Counted from the stretch's first letter, positions 52,226 to 62,110 are shown. The stretch is 63,760 bases of DNA from JBMCWH01 sp048621635 (GCA_048621635.1 JBMCWH010000003.1:1-63760), one strand, 5' to 3'. Numbers and translations are program-made. Notes: generated by a model not told the origin, from the letters alone.

Positions 52226-52333
52226 TTTTTTTCTTTTGTATACTGTTGACAGTTTGGCTCTTTCTCGTTACTCTGAGGGTGTACTAGAGATAAATTTTTT
52301 TGGATTAATTTTTTGAAGGGAGGTGAATAACTG

Positions 52334-52750
52334 ATGCCTGAAGAATATGAAACAACTTCGGAAGAGGGAACAGCGCAGGTGGAGAGTTCTGTGTCTGGAC
52401 AGCCAAGTTCAGGAAGTGTGTCTGGTGGTGGAACTGGTTTAGATTCTAATGTTGCTGGGGCACTTTGTTACGCTTTAGGTTTGATTACTGGTATTATTTT
52501 CTTGGTGATGGAGAAAGAAGATGACTTTGTTCGGTTTCATGCTATGCAGTCAATAGTTGTCTCTGTTGCCCTGCTGTTGGTGAGCGTTGTGTTAGGTATT
52601 GTTCCTATCCTCGGTTGGATTTTGGCTTTTTTGATCAATATTGGTTCTCTTATTCTCTGGCTACTTTTGATGTACAAAGCTTATCAAGGTGAAGAATGGG
52701 AAGTGCCAGTTTTAGGTAAGATTGCTCGTGAGCAGATGAACAAGGTTTGA
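52334..52750 (+). CDS. DUF4870-like small membrane protein
   Basis: 138 residues: a Ser/Gly-rich hydrophilic N-terminal segment (about 1-42), then three membrane segments (GALCYALGLITGIIFLV; SVALLLVSVVLGIV; LINIGSLILWLLLMY) separated by ...HAMQSIVV. This fits DUF4870/Tic20-like proteins of unknown function. A strong GGGAGGTGA ribosome site precedes the ATG. A good terminator follows. Confidence 0.8.
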   Translation: MPEEYETTSEEGTAQVESSVSGQPSSGSVSGGGTGLDSNVAGALCYALGLITGIIFLVMEKEDDFVRFHAMQSIVVSVALLLVSVVLGIVPILGWILAFLINIGSLILWLLLMYKAYQGEEWEVPVLGKIAREQMNKV

Positions 52751-52780
52751 ATTAGGTTTGGTTGAGATCAATTAAAAGGG

Positions 52781-52811
52781 GACAGCTTTAATTAGCTGTC
52801 TTCTTTTTTTT
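52781..52811 (+). terminator. Intrinsic terminator
   Basis: Seven-base stem GACAGCT/AGCTGTC with a TTAATT loop, followed by TTCTTTTTTTT. Confidence 0.9.
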
Positions 52812-52846
52812 GTTAGGGTTATGTGGTTGTTTTGGCTTGGGGGAGA

Positions 52847-52855
52847 TGCTATCCT
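52847..52855 (+). promoter_or_regulatory. Extended -10 promoter, leaderless
   Basis: TGC followed by TATCCT, ending six bases before the ATG at 52862. Confidence 0.4.
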
Positions 52856-52861
52856 AACCGT

Positions 52862-53269
52862 ATGTTCTTTGTTCTGGACAGTTTTTGGAAATTTCTTCCT
52901 TTTTTGTATTTTTTGTTGGGAGGGGTTTTGGGTATGTACGTGTTTAAGGTGTGTGTACTAATGAATGTTTCTGCTGCCTTTCGTAATTTTGTTACTTACA
53001 TTGCTGCGGTTATTTTGCACTTTTATGTTATTTTTAGCACACCTTCTGTATTTGCAGCTAGTTTTCTCTCTGCTCTTGTTTTAAGTATGTTAATTAGACA
53101 GTATAAAGCCCATAAAAACGACAATCTTCAACAGTGGTTTTGGGCAGTAGGCCGGGAACCTGAACAGCCTTATTTGCTTTTCTATTATTTGGTTAGTGGC
53201 ACTATTTATGTATATTCACTAGTAATCTTTTTATTAACCTTTTTTAGCGGAGGGATGCGCAGTTTTTGA
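52862..53269 (+). CDS. Membrane protein, unknown, upstream of fba
   Basis: 135 residues from ATG 52862 with about four membrane segments and no recognisable motif. Its stop overlaps the start of the aldolase gene (TGATG-type overlap at 53266-53269), so it is cotranslated with fba. The open frame 5' of 52862 lies upstream of the promoter and is rejected. Confidence 0.6.
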   Translation: MFFVLDSFWKFLPFLYFLLGGVLGMYVFKVCVLMNVSAAFRNFVTYIAAVILHFYVIFSTPSVFAASFLSALVLSMLIRQYKAHKNDNLQQWFWAVGREPEQPYLLFYYLVSGTIYVYSLVIFLLTFFSGGMRSF

Positions 53270-54165
53270 TGTCTTTGAGAACCACTTTTAAAAAATATAG
53301 GAAACAATCAGCTTCTTTGGGTGCTTTCAATCTGTCCACTGTTTCCCAGTTAAAAGCTGCGGTTGCTGCTGCCTGTGATTTACAAACCCCCTTAATTTTG
53401 GAACTTTCTCCTGGCGAAGCGGGGTTTTTTGGAATAGAAACTTTGGCAGGAATTCGAGATTCTCTAGTGGAAATAAGAGCTGAATTTTGTTCAACAGTTC
53501 GGATAGGTGATGCTGATCTTCCAAATATATATCTTAATTTAGACCACGCTGAGAGTATCAATACTATAAAAAGGGCTTTAGAAGCCGGTTTTGATATGGT
53601 TCACTTTGACGGTTCGGAACTTCCTTTTGAAGAAAATATTGCTAAATCCAAGAGCGTGGTTGAGATAGCCCGGAAATATAATGCTTTGGTGGAGGGGGAA
53701 ATTGATCAAGCCGGAGGGCACTCTACTGTGAAAAGTGAAGTAGGGAAGAAGGTGATGACTGATCCGAAGAAAGCGGCGGACTTTGTCTCCAAAACAGGTG
53801 TAGATATTCTTGCTTGTTTCTTTGGCAACCTTCACGGCGTCTATTCCAAGGAACTAGAGCTTGATTTTAACCATTTCCAGAAAATTAAAATGTCTATTGA
53901 ATCTGCTTGCCCTGGGCGGAGTCGAAGAGTGTTCTTTTCTCTGCACGGAGGATCCGGTGTAAGGGCAGGCGATTTATCGAAGGCCGCAGGACAAGGTATT
54001 GCAAAGATGAATTTTAATACCGAGCTTCGCCAAGCTTGGGCCAGTTCCCTACGAGAATCATTGGCGAAAAAAAAGGGTGAAATTGTGCCGTACAAAGTTT
54101 TGCCACCAGTAATTGGATCAGTCCGAGAAGTTGTAGAAGAGAAATTGCGGCTTATTAGTAAATAA
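53266..54165 (+). CDS. fba: Class II fructose-bisphosphate aldolase
   Basis: 299 residues: NLDHAESI (zinc His), VEGEIDQAGGH, SLHGGSGV (His and glycine-rich phosphate site), and MNFNTELRQAW. It splits fructose-1,6-bisphosphate. Just before SLHGGSG lies CPGRSRRVFF, encoded by a copy of the repeat word CCCTGGGCGGAGTCGAAG (53912-53929) that also occurs intergenically (7921-7938, reverse). It looks inserted in frame. The gene overlaps the membrane protein gene upstream. Confidence 0.92.
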   Translation: MMSLRTTFKKYRKQSASLGAFNLSTVSQLKAAVAAACDLQTPLILELSPGEAGFFGIETLAGIRDSLVEIRAEFCSTVRIGDADLPNIYLNLDHAESINTIKRALEAGFDMVHFDGSELPFEENIAKSKSVVEIARKYNALVEGEIDQAGGHSTVKSEVGKKVMTDPKKAADFVSKTGVDILACFFGNLHGVYSKELELDFNHFQKIKMSIESACPGRSRRVFFSLHGGSGVRAGDLSKAAGQGIAKMNFNTELRQAWASSLRESLAKKKGEIVPYKVLPPVIGSVREVVEEKLRLISK

Positions 54166-54252
54166 TGAATTTTCCGCGTTCCGCTAACCGTAAACCGCTT
54201 TCGGAAGAAGCGGAGGGCGGGTTCGCGGTGTGCTGATCGCTGAGATTTAATT

Positions 54253-55218
54253 ATGTTTGACATAATAACTGTTGGTCACTCTACAATAGATTACTTTCTT
54301 AAACTTCGTGAAGCTGATGTGCACTTACATGAAGATGGTGATTCTTTGCTTTGTGTGGATTTTGCCGACAAGATTCCGTTGGAGAGTTTTGAAGAATATG
54401 TAGGAGGTAATGCTACCAATACTGCGGTGGGCTGTGCCCGCTTAGGGTTGGATACAGCGATTGTTTCCTGGATAGGTAAGGATTTGGAAGGAGAATTTGT
54501 TTTGAAAACATTAAAAGAAGAAGGGGTAGACTCTATGTGGATTCGTATTTCTGAGGAGGATTCTACAGACCAATCTGTTATTTTGAACTTTCAGGGTGAG
54601 CGGACAATTTTTTCTTACCATCCTTCCAGAACTCCCCATTTGCCGGAAAATGTTCCCGAGACTAAGTATGTTTATCTTACCTCTTCTGGCGTAGACTTCC
54701 AGGAATTACATGTGCAGGTTGCTCATTATGTTGGGCAGGTAGGAGCAAAGCTTGCTTATAACCCGGGGACGCATGAACTAGAGGCAGGGGTGGAAAAAAA
54801 CCGCGCGGTTTTAGAATGTTGTCAAGTGCTAATTCTTAACAGTGAAGAGGCAGGGGAATTGGCAAGAGGAAAGTTTGTGGATTTTGAAGAAGATAAACGA
54901 GCTCAACAGATAGGGGAGCTTATGCAAGAGCTGCGGGACGCAGGACCTGAGATAGTTGCAGTTACAGATGGGGGGCTCGGTTCTTATGTTTTTGATGGTA
55001 AGAATATTATTTTTGTTCCGCCAGTGGAAACTGAGGTAGTAGAGATGACAGGGGCAGGGGACAGTTTTTCGGCCGGGTTTCTTTCTGCGCTTGTGCGGGG
55101 AAAAGATTTAAAGACAGCGCTTAAGTGGGGGAACACTAATGCAACCTCCGTAATTTCTCAAGTTGGTTCCCAGGCAGGTCTTTTGAGTAGGGAAGATTTA
55201 AGAAGCCGGGATTTGTAA
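54253..55218 (+). CDS. PfkB-family carbohydrate kinase
   Basis: 321 residues, ribokinase fold: GHSTIDYFLKL, VGGNATNTAVGCARLG, and the catalytic GAGDSFSAGFLSAL near the C terminus. Phosphorylates a sugar or nucleoside (ribokinase, adenosine kinase or fructokinase type); the substrate is not decidable. The position after fba suggests sugar metabolism. Confidence 0.88.
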   Translation: MFDIITVGHSTIDYFLKLREADVHLHEDGDSLLCVDFADKIPLESFEEYVGGNATNTAVGCARLGLDTAIVSWIGKDLEGEFVLKTLKEEGVDSMWIRISEEDSTDQSVILNFQGERTIFSYHPSRTPHLPENVPETKYVYLTSSGVDFQELHVQVAHYVGQVGAKLAYNPGTHELEAGVEKNRAVLECCQVLILNSEEAGELARGKFVDFEEDKRAQQIGELMQELRDAGPEIVAVTDGGLGSYVFDGKNIIFVPPVETEVVEMTGAGDSFSAGFLSALVRGKDLKTALKWGNTNATSVISQVGSQAGLLSREDLRSRDL

Positions 55219-55257
55219 TTTGAGGTTGGAAAGCAGTAACACTTTGCCTTACGTTGA

Positions 55258-55266
55258 TGTTATCAT
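55258..55266 (+). promoter_or_regulatory. Extended -10 promoter, leaderless
   Basis: TGT followed by TATCAT, ending six bases before the ATG at 55273. Confidence 0.45.
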
Positions 55267-55272
55267 CCAAAT

Positions 55273-56004
55273 ATGAAAACACTAGGAATTGATGAGGCAG
55301 GGAGAGGTTGTGCAATTGGTCCCATGGCAGTTGGGGGTGTGCTGGTTAGAGATGGGGATTTAGAATCTCTAAAAAGTTTGGGGGTTAAAGATTCGAAGCA
55401 TCTTTCTCCGGGAAAACGTGAAGAACTTTTTCCCCAGATTAAAGAAAAAGCTCTTTTTTATGAAGTAAAGTTTATCTCTCCTTCTGATATTGATGAGAGT
55501 AATTTAAATCAGATTGATCTTCAGGAAATTATTTCTTTTGTTGCAAAACTAAACCCCAACAAGGTTATTTTTGATGTTCCTACTAACCCTTCCGGTGTAG
55601 AGAATTTTGTTAAAGCAGTAAGGTTGGGTTTAGGGGAATCTGTCGATTCCTTATTAAAATCTGTCCAAGGAAAAACTTCGGAGGTTGGATCTACAGAAAC
55701 CTCCGAGGTTGAGGAATTGGGCAGGGAGAGAAGTAACCAACCGGAGCTAATCGGAGAAAACAAAGCGGATGAAAATTATCCCATTGTTTCTGCCGCCTCT
55801 GTTTTGGCAAAAGTAGCGCGTGATCAGGTTATTGAAGAGCTGCATAAACAGTATGGAGATTTTGGTTCAGGGTATATGAGTGATGAGAAAACACAGGTGT
55901 TTTTAAGGGACTGCTTTGCAAAGAATGGAGATTTCCCTCCTATTATTCGCCGCAAATGGAGCTCAGTACAAGGATTTTTACAAAAGCAGAGGAAACTTAT
56001 CTGA
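55273..56004 (+). CDS. rnhB: Ribonuclease HII with palindrome-encoded insert
   Basis: 243 residues: LGIDEAGRGCAIGPMAVGGV with catalytic Asp-Glu, VIFDVPTNP, and PIVSAASVLAKVARD. It removes RNA primers and single ribonucleotides. Between about residues 124 and 165 lies an insert (GKTSEVGSTETSEVEELG, RERSNQ). Its DNA contains a perfect 8-base inverted repeat CGGAGGTT/AACCTCCG (55679-55705). The insert is absent from the ordinary family. A leaderless promoter lies upstream. Confidence 0.92.
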   Translation: MKTLGIDEAGRGCAIGPMAVGGVLVRDGDLESLKSLGVKDSKHLSPGKREELFPQIKEKALFYEVKFISPSDIDESNLNQIDLQEIISFVAKLNPNKVIFDVPTNPSGVENFVKAVRLGLGESVDSLLKSVQGKTSEVGSTETSEVEELGRERSNQPELIGENKADENYPIVSAASVLAKVARDQVIEELHKQYGDFGSGYMSDEKTQVFLRDCFAKNGDFPPIIRRKWSSVQGFLQKQRKLI

Positions 56005-56048
56005 TTTTGTATATTCCTTCCTACTTGTGATCTTATCCCAATTCTATT

Positions 56049-56057
56049 TGTTATAAT
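56049..56057 (+). promoter_or_regulatory. Extended -10 promoter
   Basis: TGT followed by TATAAT, nine bases before the ATG at 56067. Confidence 0.5.
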
Positions 56058-56066
56058 ATTTTATAG

Positions 56067-56945
56067 ATGAGTAAAGTTGCTCTGATTGGAAAACAAGGTC
56101 GGGGGGAAAATATTACCCAAGCTTTAAGTTTGGTGGGGGATAACTTTATCTCCAAATTCCATGCTGCCAAAAAACCCTTAATAAAAGTTAATTTTGTATC
56201 TTCAACCCGACAGTTAGCTGCAACTCATGTGGATGCAGTTCGCACAGTCTTAAATTTCTTGCTTCCTTATACAGATAAAAAAATAACTATTGCGGAAGCG
56301 TCTGTCCGAAATACAAAAACCGGGTTTGAAAATTTTGGTTATACAGAATTGCAAAAAGATTATGAACAAATTGAGTTAGTGGATTTGAATGGTACCCAGA
56401 CAGAAGAGCATGCCGGTTTTTCTTTGTCCAAAATTGTCCTAGATTCGGACTTTCGTATTAGTATTGGTCCTCCTAAGACTCACGACACTACTATAATAAC
56501 CGCAGCAATGAAAAATATGGCAGTGGGATCTATTATTACCGGAGAAGGTGTTTTAGGCAGGCATCTACGTTCTGGTTTCCATCAAGGAAGTTATCGCGAT
56601 TCCAATAAAAGGTTAGTTGATATTTATCAATTTGTTTTCCCCCATTTAGCAGTTGTTGACGGGTTTTTGGGTATGCAAGGTTCCGGACCGTCTAGTGGGG
56701 ACCCTGTGGAATCTGATTGGGCTTTGGTAGGAACAAATGCTGTTGAGGTTGATGCTGTTTGTGCGTATTTGGTGGGATATGCTCCTGAAGATATTGGTTA
56801 TCTTTGGTTTGCGCAGGAGAAAGGTTTGGGAAAAATTGATCTTTCCGAGATTGAGATTGAGGGGGACGAGCCTGAACAGTTAAGGCGAGAATTTGCGAAC
56901 CACCCTAACTACGTATCTGAATTATCTTGGCGAGAGCATGCGTAG
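56067..56945 (+). CDS. DUF362 domain protein
   Basis: 292 residues matching DUF362: IKVNFVSSTRQLAATH, KITIAEASVRNTKTGF, and GPPKTHDTTIITAAMKNM, then GTNAVEVDAVCAYLVGY. Many DUF362 proteins carry a ferredoxin domain; this one does not (no CxxCxxC). The function is unsettled; they are often linked to Fe-S proteins. Confidence 0.85.
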   Translation: MSKVALIGKQGRGENITQALSLVGDNFISKFHAAKKPLIKVNFVSSTRQLAATHVDAVRTVLNFLLPYTDKKITIAEASVRNTKTGFENFGYTELQKDYEQIELVDLNGTQTEEHAGFSLSKIVLDSDFRISIGPPKTHDTTIITAAMKNMAVGSIITGEGVLGRHLRSGFHQGSYRDSNKRLVDIYQFVFPHLAVVDGFLGMQGSGPSSGDPVESDWALVGTNAVEVDAVCAYLVGYAPEDIGYLWFAQEKGLGKIDLSEIEIEGDEPEQLRREFANHPNYVSELSWREHA

Positions 56946-56970
56946 TTGGTAGAGAAAGTCGTTGTGTCTA

Positions 56971-56979
56971 TGTTAGAAT
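56971..56979 (+). promoter_or_regulatory. Extended -10 promoter, leaderless
   Basis: TGT followed by TAGAAT, ending seven bases before the ATG at 56987. Confidence 0.45.
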
Positions 56980-56986
56980 TTAGAAA

Positions 56987-57490
56987 ATGCAAATTTTAGA
57001 GGCAATAAAAACAAGGCGAAGTATACGTGCTTTTAAGGAAAAAGATATTTCCGAAGGAGATTTAGATAGGTTGAAAGAAGCTTTGCGTTGGGCACCTAGT
57101 GCCCGAAATTTACAGCCGCGTAAATTTTACTTCGTAATGACTGAGGAAAAGCGTAAGCAATTGGATTCTGCTGTTTCCCAATCTTTTGTTTGTCGCGCGC
57201 CCCTTGTGGTTGTTGCTTGCAGAGATTTGGAAAAAGCTCGCGGAGAAAAAGGCGAGAATTTATATTCTATTACTGATACCTCTTTTTCTCTTCAAAACCT
57301 GGTTTTAGCAGCTTGCGAGCTAGGGCTGGGTACTTGTTATATAGGCGCGTTTAATCGTAAGAAAGTTGCTGAGCTTCTAGATCTTCCTGAAAATCTTAGG
57401 CCTATGCTTCTTGTTCCTGTTGGTTATCCTGCGGAGCAACCCTCTCCTACTTCTCGTGTTCCGAAAGAAGACGCGGTTACAGAACTTTAA
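56987..57490 (+). CDS. Nitroreductase family protein
   Basis: 167 residues: AIKTRRSIRAFKEKDIS, APSARNLQPRKFYFV, and a C-terminal ACELGLGTCYIGAFNRKKV. It is an FMN-binding small oxidoreductase that reduces nitro compounds, quinones or flavins. It is followed 30 bases later by a thioredoxin reductase and then a ferredoxin, a compact redox module. Confidence 0.9.
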   Translation: MQILEAIKTRRSIRAFKEKDISEGDLDRLKEALRWAPSARNLQPRKFYFVMTEEKRKQLDSAVSQSFVCRAPLVVVACRDLEKARGEKGENLYSITDTSFSLQNLVLAACELGLGTCYIGAFNRKKVAELLDLPENLRPMLLVPVGYPAEQPSPTSRVPKEDAVTEL

Positions 57491-57504
57491 GTATGTTTGG
57501 GTTG

Positions 57505-57513
57505 TGCTAGAAT
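57505..57513 (+). promoter_or_regulatory. Extended -10 promoter, leaderless
   Basis: TGC followed by TAGAAT, ending seven bases before the ATG at 57521. Confidence 0.45.
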
Positions 57514-57520
57514 ATTTTCA

Positions 57521-58450
57521 ATGCCGGAAACTTATGATTTGATAATAATTGGAGCTGGTCCAGCTGGTTTGGCTGGTTCATTTTACGCATCTCGTTGTTT
57601 TTCCTTAGACACTCTTGTTTTCGATGGCTCTCCGGGAGGACAGATGGCAGAAGCTAGACAACTCGCTAGTTATCCGGGGTTTAAGAACATATCTGGTTGG
57701 GAACTTATGGAGAATATGTTGGAGCAAGCAAAATCTTTCGGTGTAGAAATAAAAACTAAGAAAGTTACTACTGTGAGGGAGCGGGAGGGAGTATTTGTTG
57801 TTTCTACGGAGGAGGAAACTTATCAGGCGAAAACTGTTTTAGTTGCTATAGGAGCTGGCCCTAGGAAATTGGGTGTTCCTGGGGAGGAAGAGTTTATCGG
57901 TAAAGGTATCTCTTATTGTGCGCTTTGTGATGCGCCTTTTTATAAAGACAAGGTAGTGGGTGTTGTGGGGGGAGGGGATAGTGCTCTGGATGGGGCTTTA
58001 GAGCTTTTGGAACACGTGAAGAAGATTTTTTTGATCCATCGCCGGGAAGAATTTCGTGCCAAACCTTTGTTTGTCCAAAAGATTAAGGAAGCTGAAAATG
58101 TTGAATTAGTTTTAAAAAGAAATGTGGTTAGGGTGGAAGGTGAAGAAATGGTAAACAAATTGATTTTGGATATGCCTTATCAGGGAGCTGACTTCTTGAA
58201 GGTGGACGGAGTGTTTATCGAGATCGGTAATGTCCCTGACAGAGAGTTTTTGGAAGATATTGGCTTGGAAACAACTGAGCAGGGATACGTACCTGTTGCT
58301 GAGGACATGCGCACTAATATTGAAGGTATATATTCTGCAGGAGATGTAACCACAGCCTCTAATGGGGTTAAGCAGATTGTTACTGCCTGTAGTGAAGGAG
58401 TGATAGCTGCAAAAAGTATCTATAATTATCTTCGTAAAGAAGGGAGGTGA
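57521..58450 (+). CDS. trxB: Thioredoxin reductase-like flavoprotein (second copy)
   Basis: 309 residues from ATG 57521 (TTG at 57497 is rejected). It has IGAGPAGLAGSFYAS, redox Cys pair CALCD (about residue 136), NADPH site GGGDSALDGALEL, and GAGDVTTASNGV-like end (AGDVTTA). It is paralogous to the gene at 18240. The ferredoxin gene is 8 bases after it, so electron transfer to ferredoxin is possible. Confidence 0.93.
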   Translation: MPETYDLIIIGAGPAGLAGSFYASRCFSLDTLVFDGSPGGQMAEARQLASYPGFKNISGWELMENMLEQAKSFGVEIKTKKVTTVREREGVFVVSTEEETYQAKTVLVAIGAGPRKLGVPGEEEFIGKGISYCALCDAPFYKDKVVGVVGGGDSALDGALELLEHVKKIFLIHRREEFRAKPLFVQKIKEAENVELVLKRNVVRVEGEEMVNKLILDMPYQGADFLKVDGVFIEIGNVPDREFLEDIGLETTEQGYVPVAEDMRTNIEGIYSAGDVTTASNGVKQIVTACSEGVIAAKSIYNYLRKEGR

Positions 58451-58458
58451 AAGATATA

Positions 58459-58650
58459 ATGCCAGAAAAAAGAAACTTAACCATAGATCCTGAGAAGTGT
58501 ATTGGATGTGGGTTGTGTGCTACTATTGCGGGCGAAACGTTTAAGTTAGGAGAAAGTGGAAAGGCAATTGTAACTGATTCGGAAGGGAATTCGCGCGAGG
58601 AAATTGAAAAAGCTATTGAGTCGTGCCCCGTAGATGCAATTAGTTGGTAA
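58459..58650 (+). CDS. Ferredoxin, single [4Fe-4S]
   Basis: 63 residues: CIGCGLC (C14, C17, C20) and a fourth Cys in ESCPVDAISW ligate one [4Fe-4S] cluster. It has a strong ribosome site GGGAGGTGA and lies directly after thioredoxin reductase. Confidence 0.9.
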   Translation: MPEKRNLTIDPEKCIGCGLCATIAGETFKLGESGKAIVTDSEGNSREEIEKAIESCPVDAISW

Positions 58651-58819
58651 CTTTCGTCTCTGTATTTGCTAGATTTTGGTTTTGGGCAAATCCGCATATT
58701 ACAGCTAGTCGTTCGTACTATTAACTGTTGACTGTCAACGGCTGACTGTTATCTGTTACTGATTATTAGTCTCTAATCTCTAATTTTCTAAGTTTCCGTT
58801 TTCCCTCTCGTTCAATTAA

Positions 58820-58862
58820 TCAACTAATCATTTTTTGAGTTGATATAGCTTAACTAGCAAAT
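58820..58862. repeat. Word-rich spacer before mnmA
   Basis: GATATAGCTTAACTAG, preceded by TTATTAGTCTCTAATCTC near 58764, is in the style of the recurring intergenic words. No gene signal. Confidence 0.45.
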
Positions 58863-58898
58863 CGACTAATTTTGTATATCAGTCCAGTTTTTGAGGAA

Positions 58899-58907
58899 TG
58901 GTAGAAT
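58899..58907 (+). promoter_or_regulatory. Extended -10 promoter, leaderless
   Basis: TGG followed by TAGAAT, ending six bases before the GTG at 58914 (nine before the ATG at 58917). Confidence 0.45.
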
Positions 58908-58913
58908 AACCTT

Positions 58914-60056
58914 GTGATGAGAACTGTTTCCCGAGATTCAAAAATAGCAGTGGCAATGAGTGGGGGAGTGGACAGTGGAACTACCGCCTTTCTTTTAGTA
59001 GAAAAAGGATATTCGGTTGCGGGCATATTTATGCAGCACTTAGATGGTATGGAGGAACAGAAGGAAACAGTACAGGCGATGGCGGATAGGTTAGACATAC
59101 CTTTGCAAGTGGTTGATTACAGGGATAGATTTAGGGATTTAGTTGTTGATTACTTTGTTTCTGAATATGCGGCAGGAAGGACACCAAACCCTTGCGTTGT
59201 GTGTAATAGGTATATAAAATTTGGCGATCTTTTACAGGAGACACAACACTTGGGGTGTGATTATCTTGCGACCGGACATTATGCTCGAATCCAAGTTGCC
59301 GACGGCTCGGAACTTGATGCCCGCCAATTTAAACTTTTAATGGGGGAGGACAAAAGTAAAGATCAATCCTATTTTTTGTGGCAGTTGGAGCAAGAACAGC
59401 TTGAACACATTTTGTTTCCAATTGGTGAGATGAGAAAGAAGAGTATAGTAAATATTGCTAAGAATAATAATTTATCTGTTGCACTTAGATCGGAATCTTT
59501 TGAGGTCTGTTTTGTAAAGGATTCCTTGGAAGATTTTTTGAAAGAGCGCATTCCAGAAAAATTTAATCCTGGCCCTGTGTTTGACACTTCGGGCAAAAAA
59601 ATAGGTCAACATTTTGGTTTACCTCTTTATACTTACGGGCAGCGCCGCGGTTTCGAGCTGACGAAATATAAAGGTATCCCTTTGTACGTGGTAGACAAAA
59701 AACCTGAGAAAAATGCTTTGATTGTTGGGCGTGGGGAAGAATCTGAAGTTGCTACATTCAGAGTAGAAGATGTAAACTGGATACGACGATTTGGCAAGGG
59801 TGTTGTTAGGAAAGAAAACAAACGTGATATAGGAGGAACGAAATGCGAAATGCAAAATAAAAGATACGATATGCATGGACATATCAGGATAAGACATCAG
59901 GGTGAACTTTTGCCGGGGAGTATAAATATATTGGAAGGCAACAACGCTGAAATAAATTTAGATACCCCTACTAGCGGGGTGGCTCCAGGTCAAAGCAGCG
60001 TTTTTTATAAGGACGATGAAGTACTAGGTGGAGGTGTTATTACTCAAATTTGCTGA
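58914..60056 (+). CDS. mnmA: tRNA-specific 2-thiouridylase MnmA with in-frame insert
   Basis: 380 residues: P-loop AMSGGVDSG, NPCVVCNRYIKFG with catalytic Cys, and FEVCFVKDS. It makes 2-thiouridine at tRNA wobble position 34. Residues about 302-322 (KRDIGGTKCEMQNKRYDMHG) look inserted between two conserved strands. The DNA there (GAAATGCGAAATGC...GATACGATATGC) resembles intergenic words such as ATACGATATACGAAATACGG. The frame is intact. Confidence 0.93.
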   Translation: MMRTVSRDSKIAVAMSGGVDSGTTAFLLVEKGYSVAGIFMQHLDGMEEQKETVQAMADRLDIPLQVVDYRDRFRDLVVDYFVSEYAAGRTPNPCVVCNRYIKFGDLLQETQHLGCDYLATGHYARIQVADGSELDARQFKLLMGEDKSKDQSYFLWQLEQEQLEHILFPIGEMRKKSIVNIAKNNNLSVALRSESFEVCFVKDSLEDFLKERIPEKFNPGPVFDTSGKKIGQHFGLPLYTYGQRRGFELTKYKGIPLYVVDKKPEKNALIVGRGEESEVATFRVEDVNWIRRFGKGVVRKENKRDIGGTKCEMQNKRYDMHGHIRIRHQGELLPGSINILEGNNAEINLDTPTSGVAPGQSSVFYKDDEVLGGGVITQIC

Positions 60057-60135
60057 ATAACTGCTAATTTTCTCCCCCTTCTAATTTTTCCCCTTATTGA
60101 TGGGCTGCATTGCGTTTTTTTCTATTTTTGTTCTG

Positions 60136-60164
60136 TTGACAATTCCCCCGTTAGTTGTTACACT
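60136..60164 (+). promoter_or_regulatory. rRNA operon promoter
   Basis: TTGACA (60136-60141), 17 bases, TACACT (60159-60164), about 140 bases before 16S. Confidence 0.75.
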
Positions 60165-60233
60165 TTTAGTACATGAATAGGAGGTTGCCTATCTAGTAAT
60201 TATTTAAATATAGATATCCTTCATGGGTTTGTT

Positions 60234-60270
60234 AAAGCGGCCCTCCTGTTTGTGGGGCCGTTTCTTTTTG
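60234..60270 (+). terminator. Terminator-like hairpin in the rRNA leader
   Basis: Stem CGGCCC/GGGCCG (60238-60260) with flanking AA/TT and a T-rich tail CTTTTT. It lies between the promoter and 16S. It may attenuate rRNA transcription; some bypass would be needed for 16S expression. Confidence 0.6.
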
Positions 60271-60274
60271 CCCT

Positions 60275-60299
60275 TTAACAGTTAAAAAGTAGAAGGAAC
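60275..60299 (+). other. Left arm of 16S processing stem
   Basis: The arm (TTAACAG...AGAAGGAAC) is complementary over 25 bases, with one G-U, to 62111-62135 after 16S. The long duplex around the 16S ends is the usual substrate of RNase III. Confidence 0.8.
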
Positions 60300-60303
60300 C
60301 AAA

Positions 60304-61943
<1,640 letters not shown>

Positions 61944-62110
61944 TAAAGGAGTACCTTATAATCTCTTATCCAATCTGAGTTAATTCATATAATCGATCAT
62001 ATGTGAGTTACTGGTGAAGAGAATGGTTTCAATTTTTCACAATTGAAACTGGATCGAGTTTGCTAGATTAGCTTAAATCTAGTACTGACCTGTGATTTTT
62101 CGCAGGTGGC

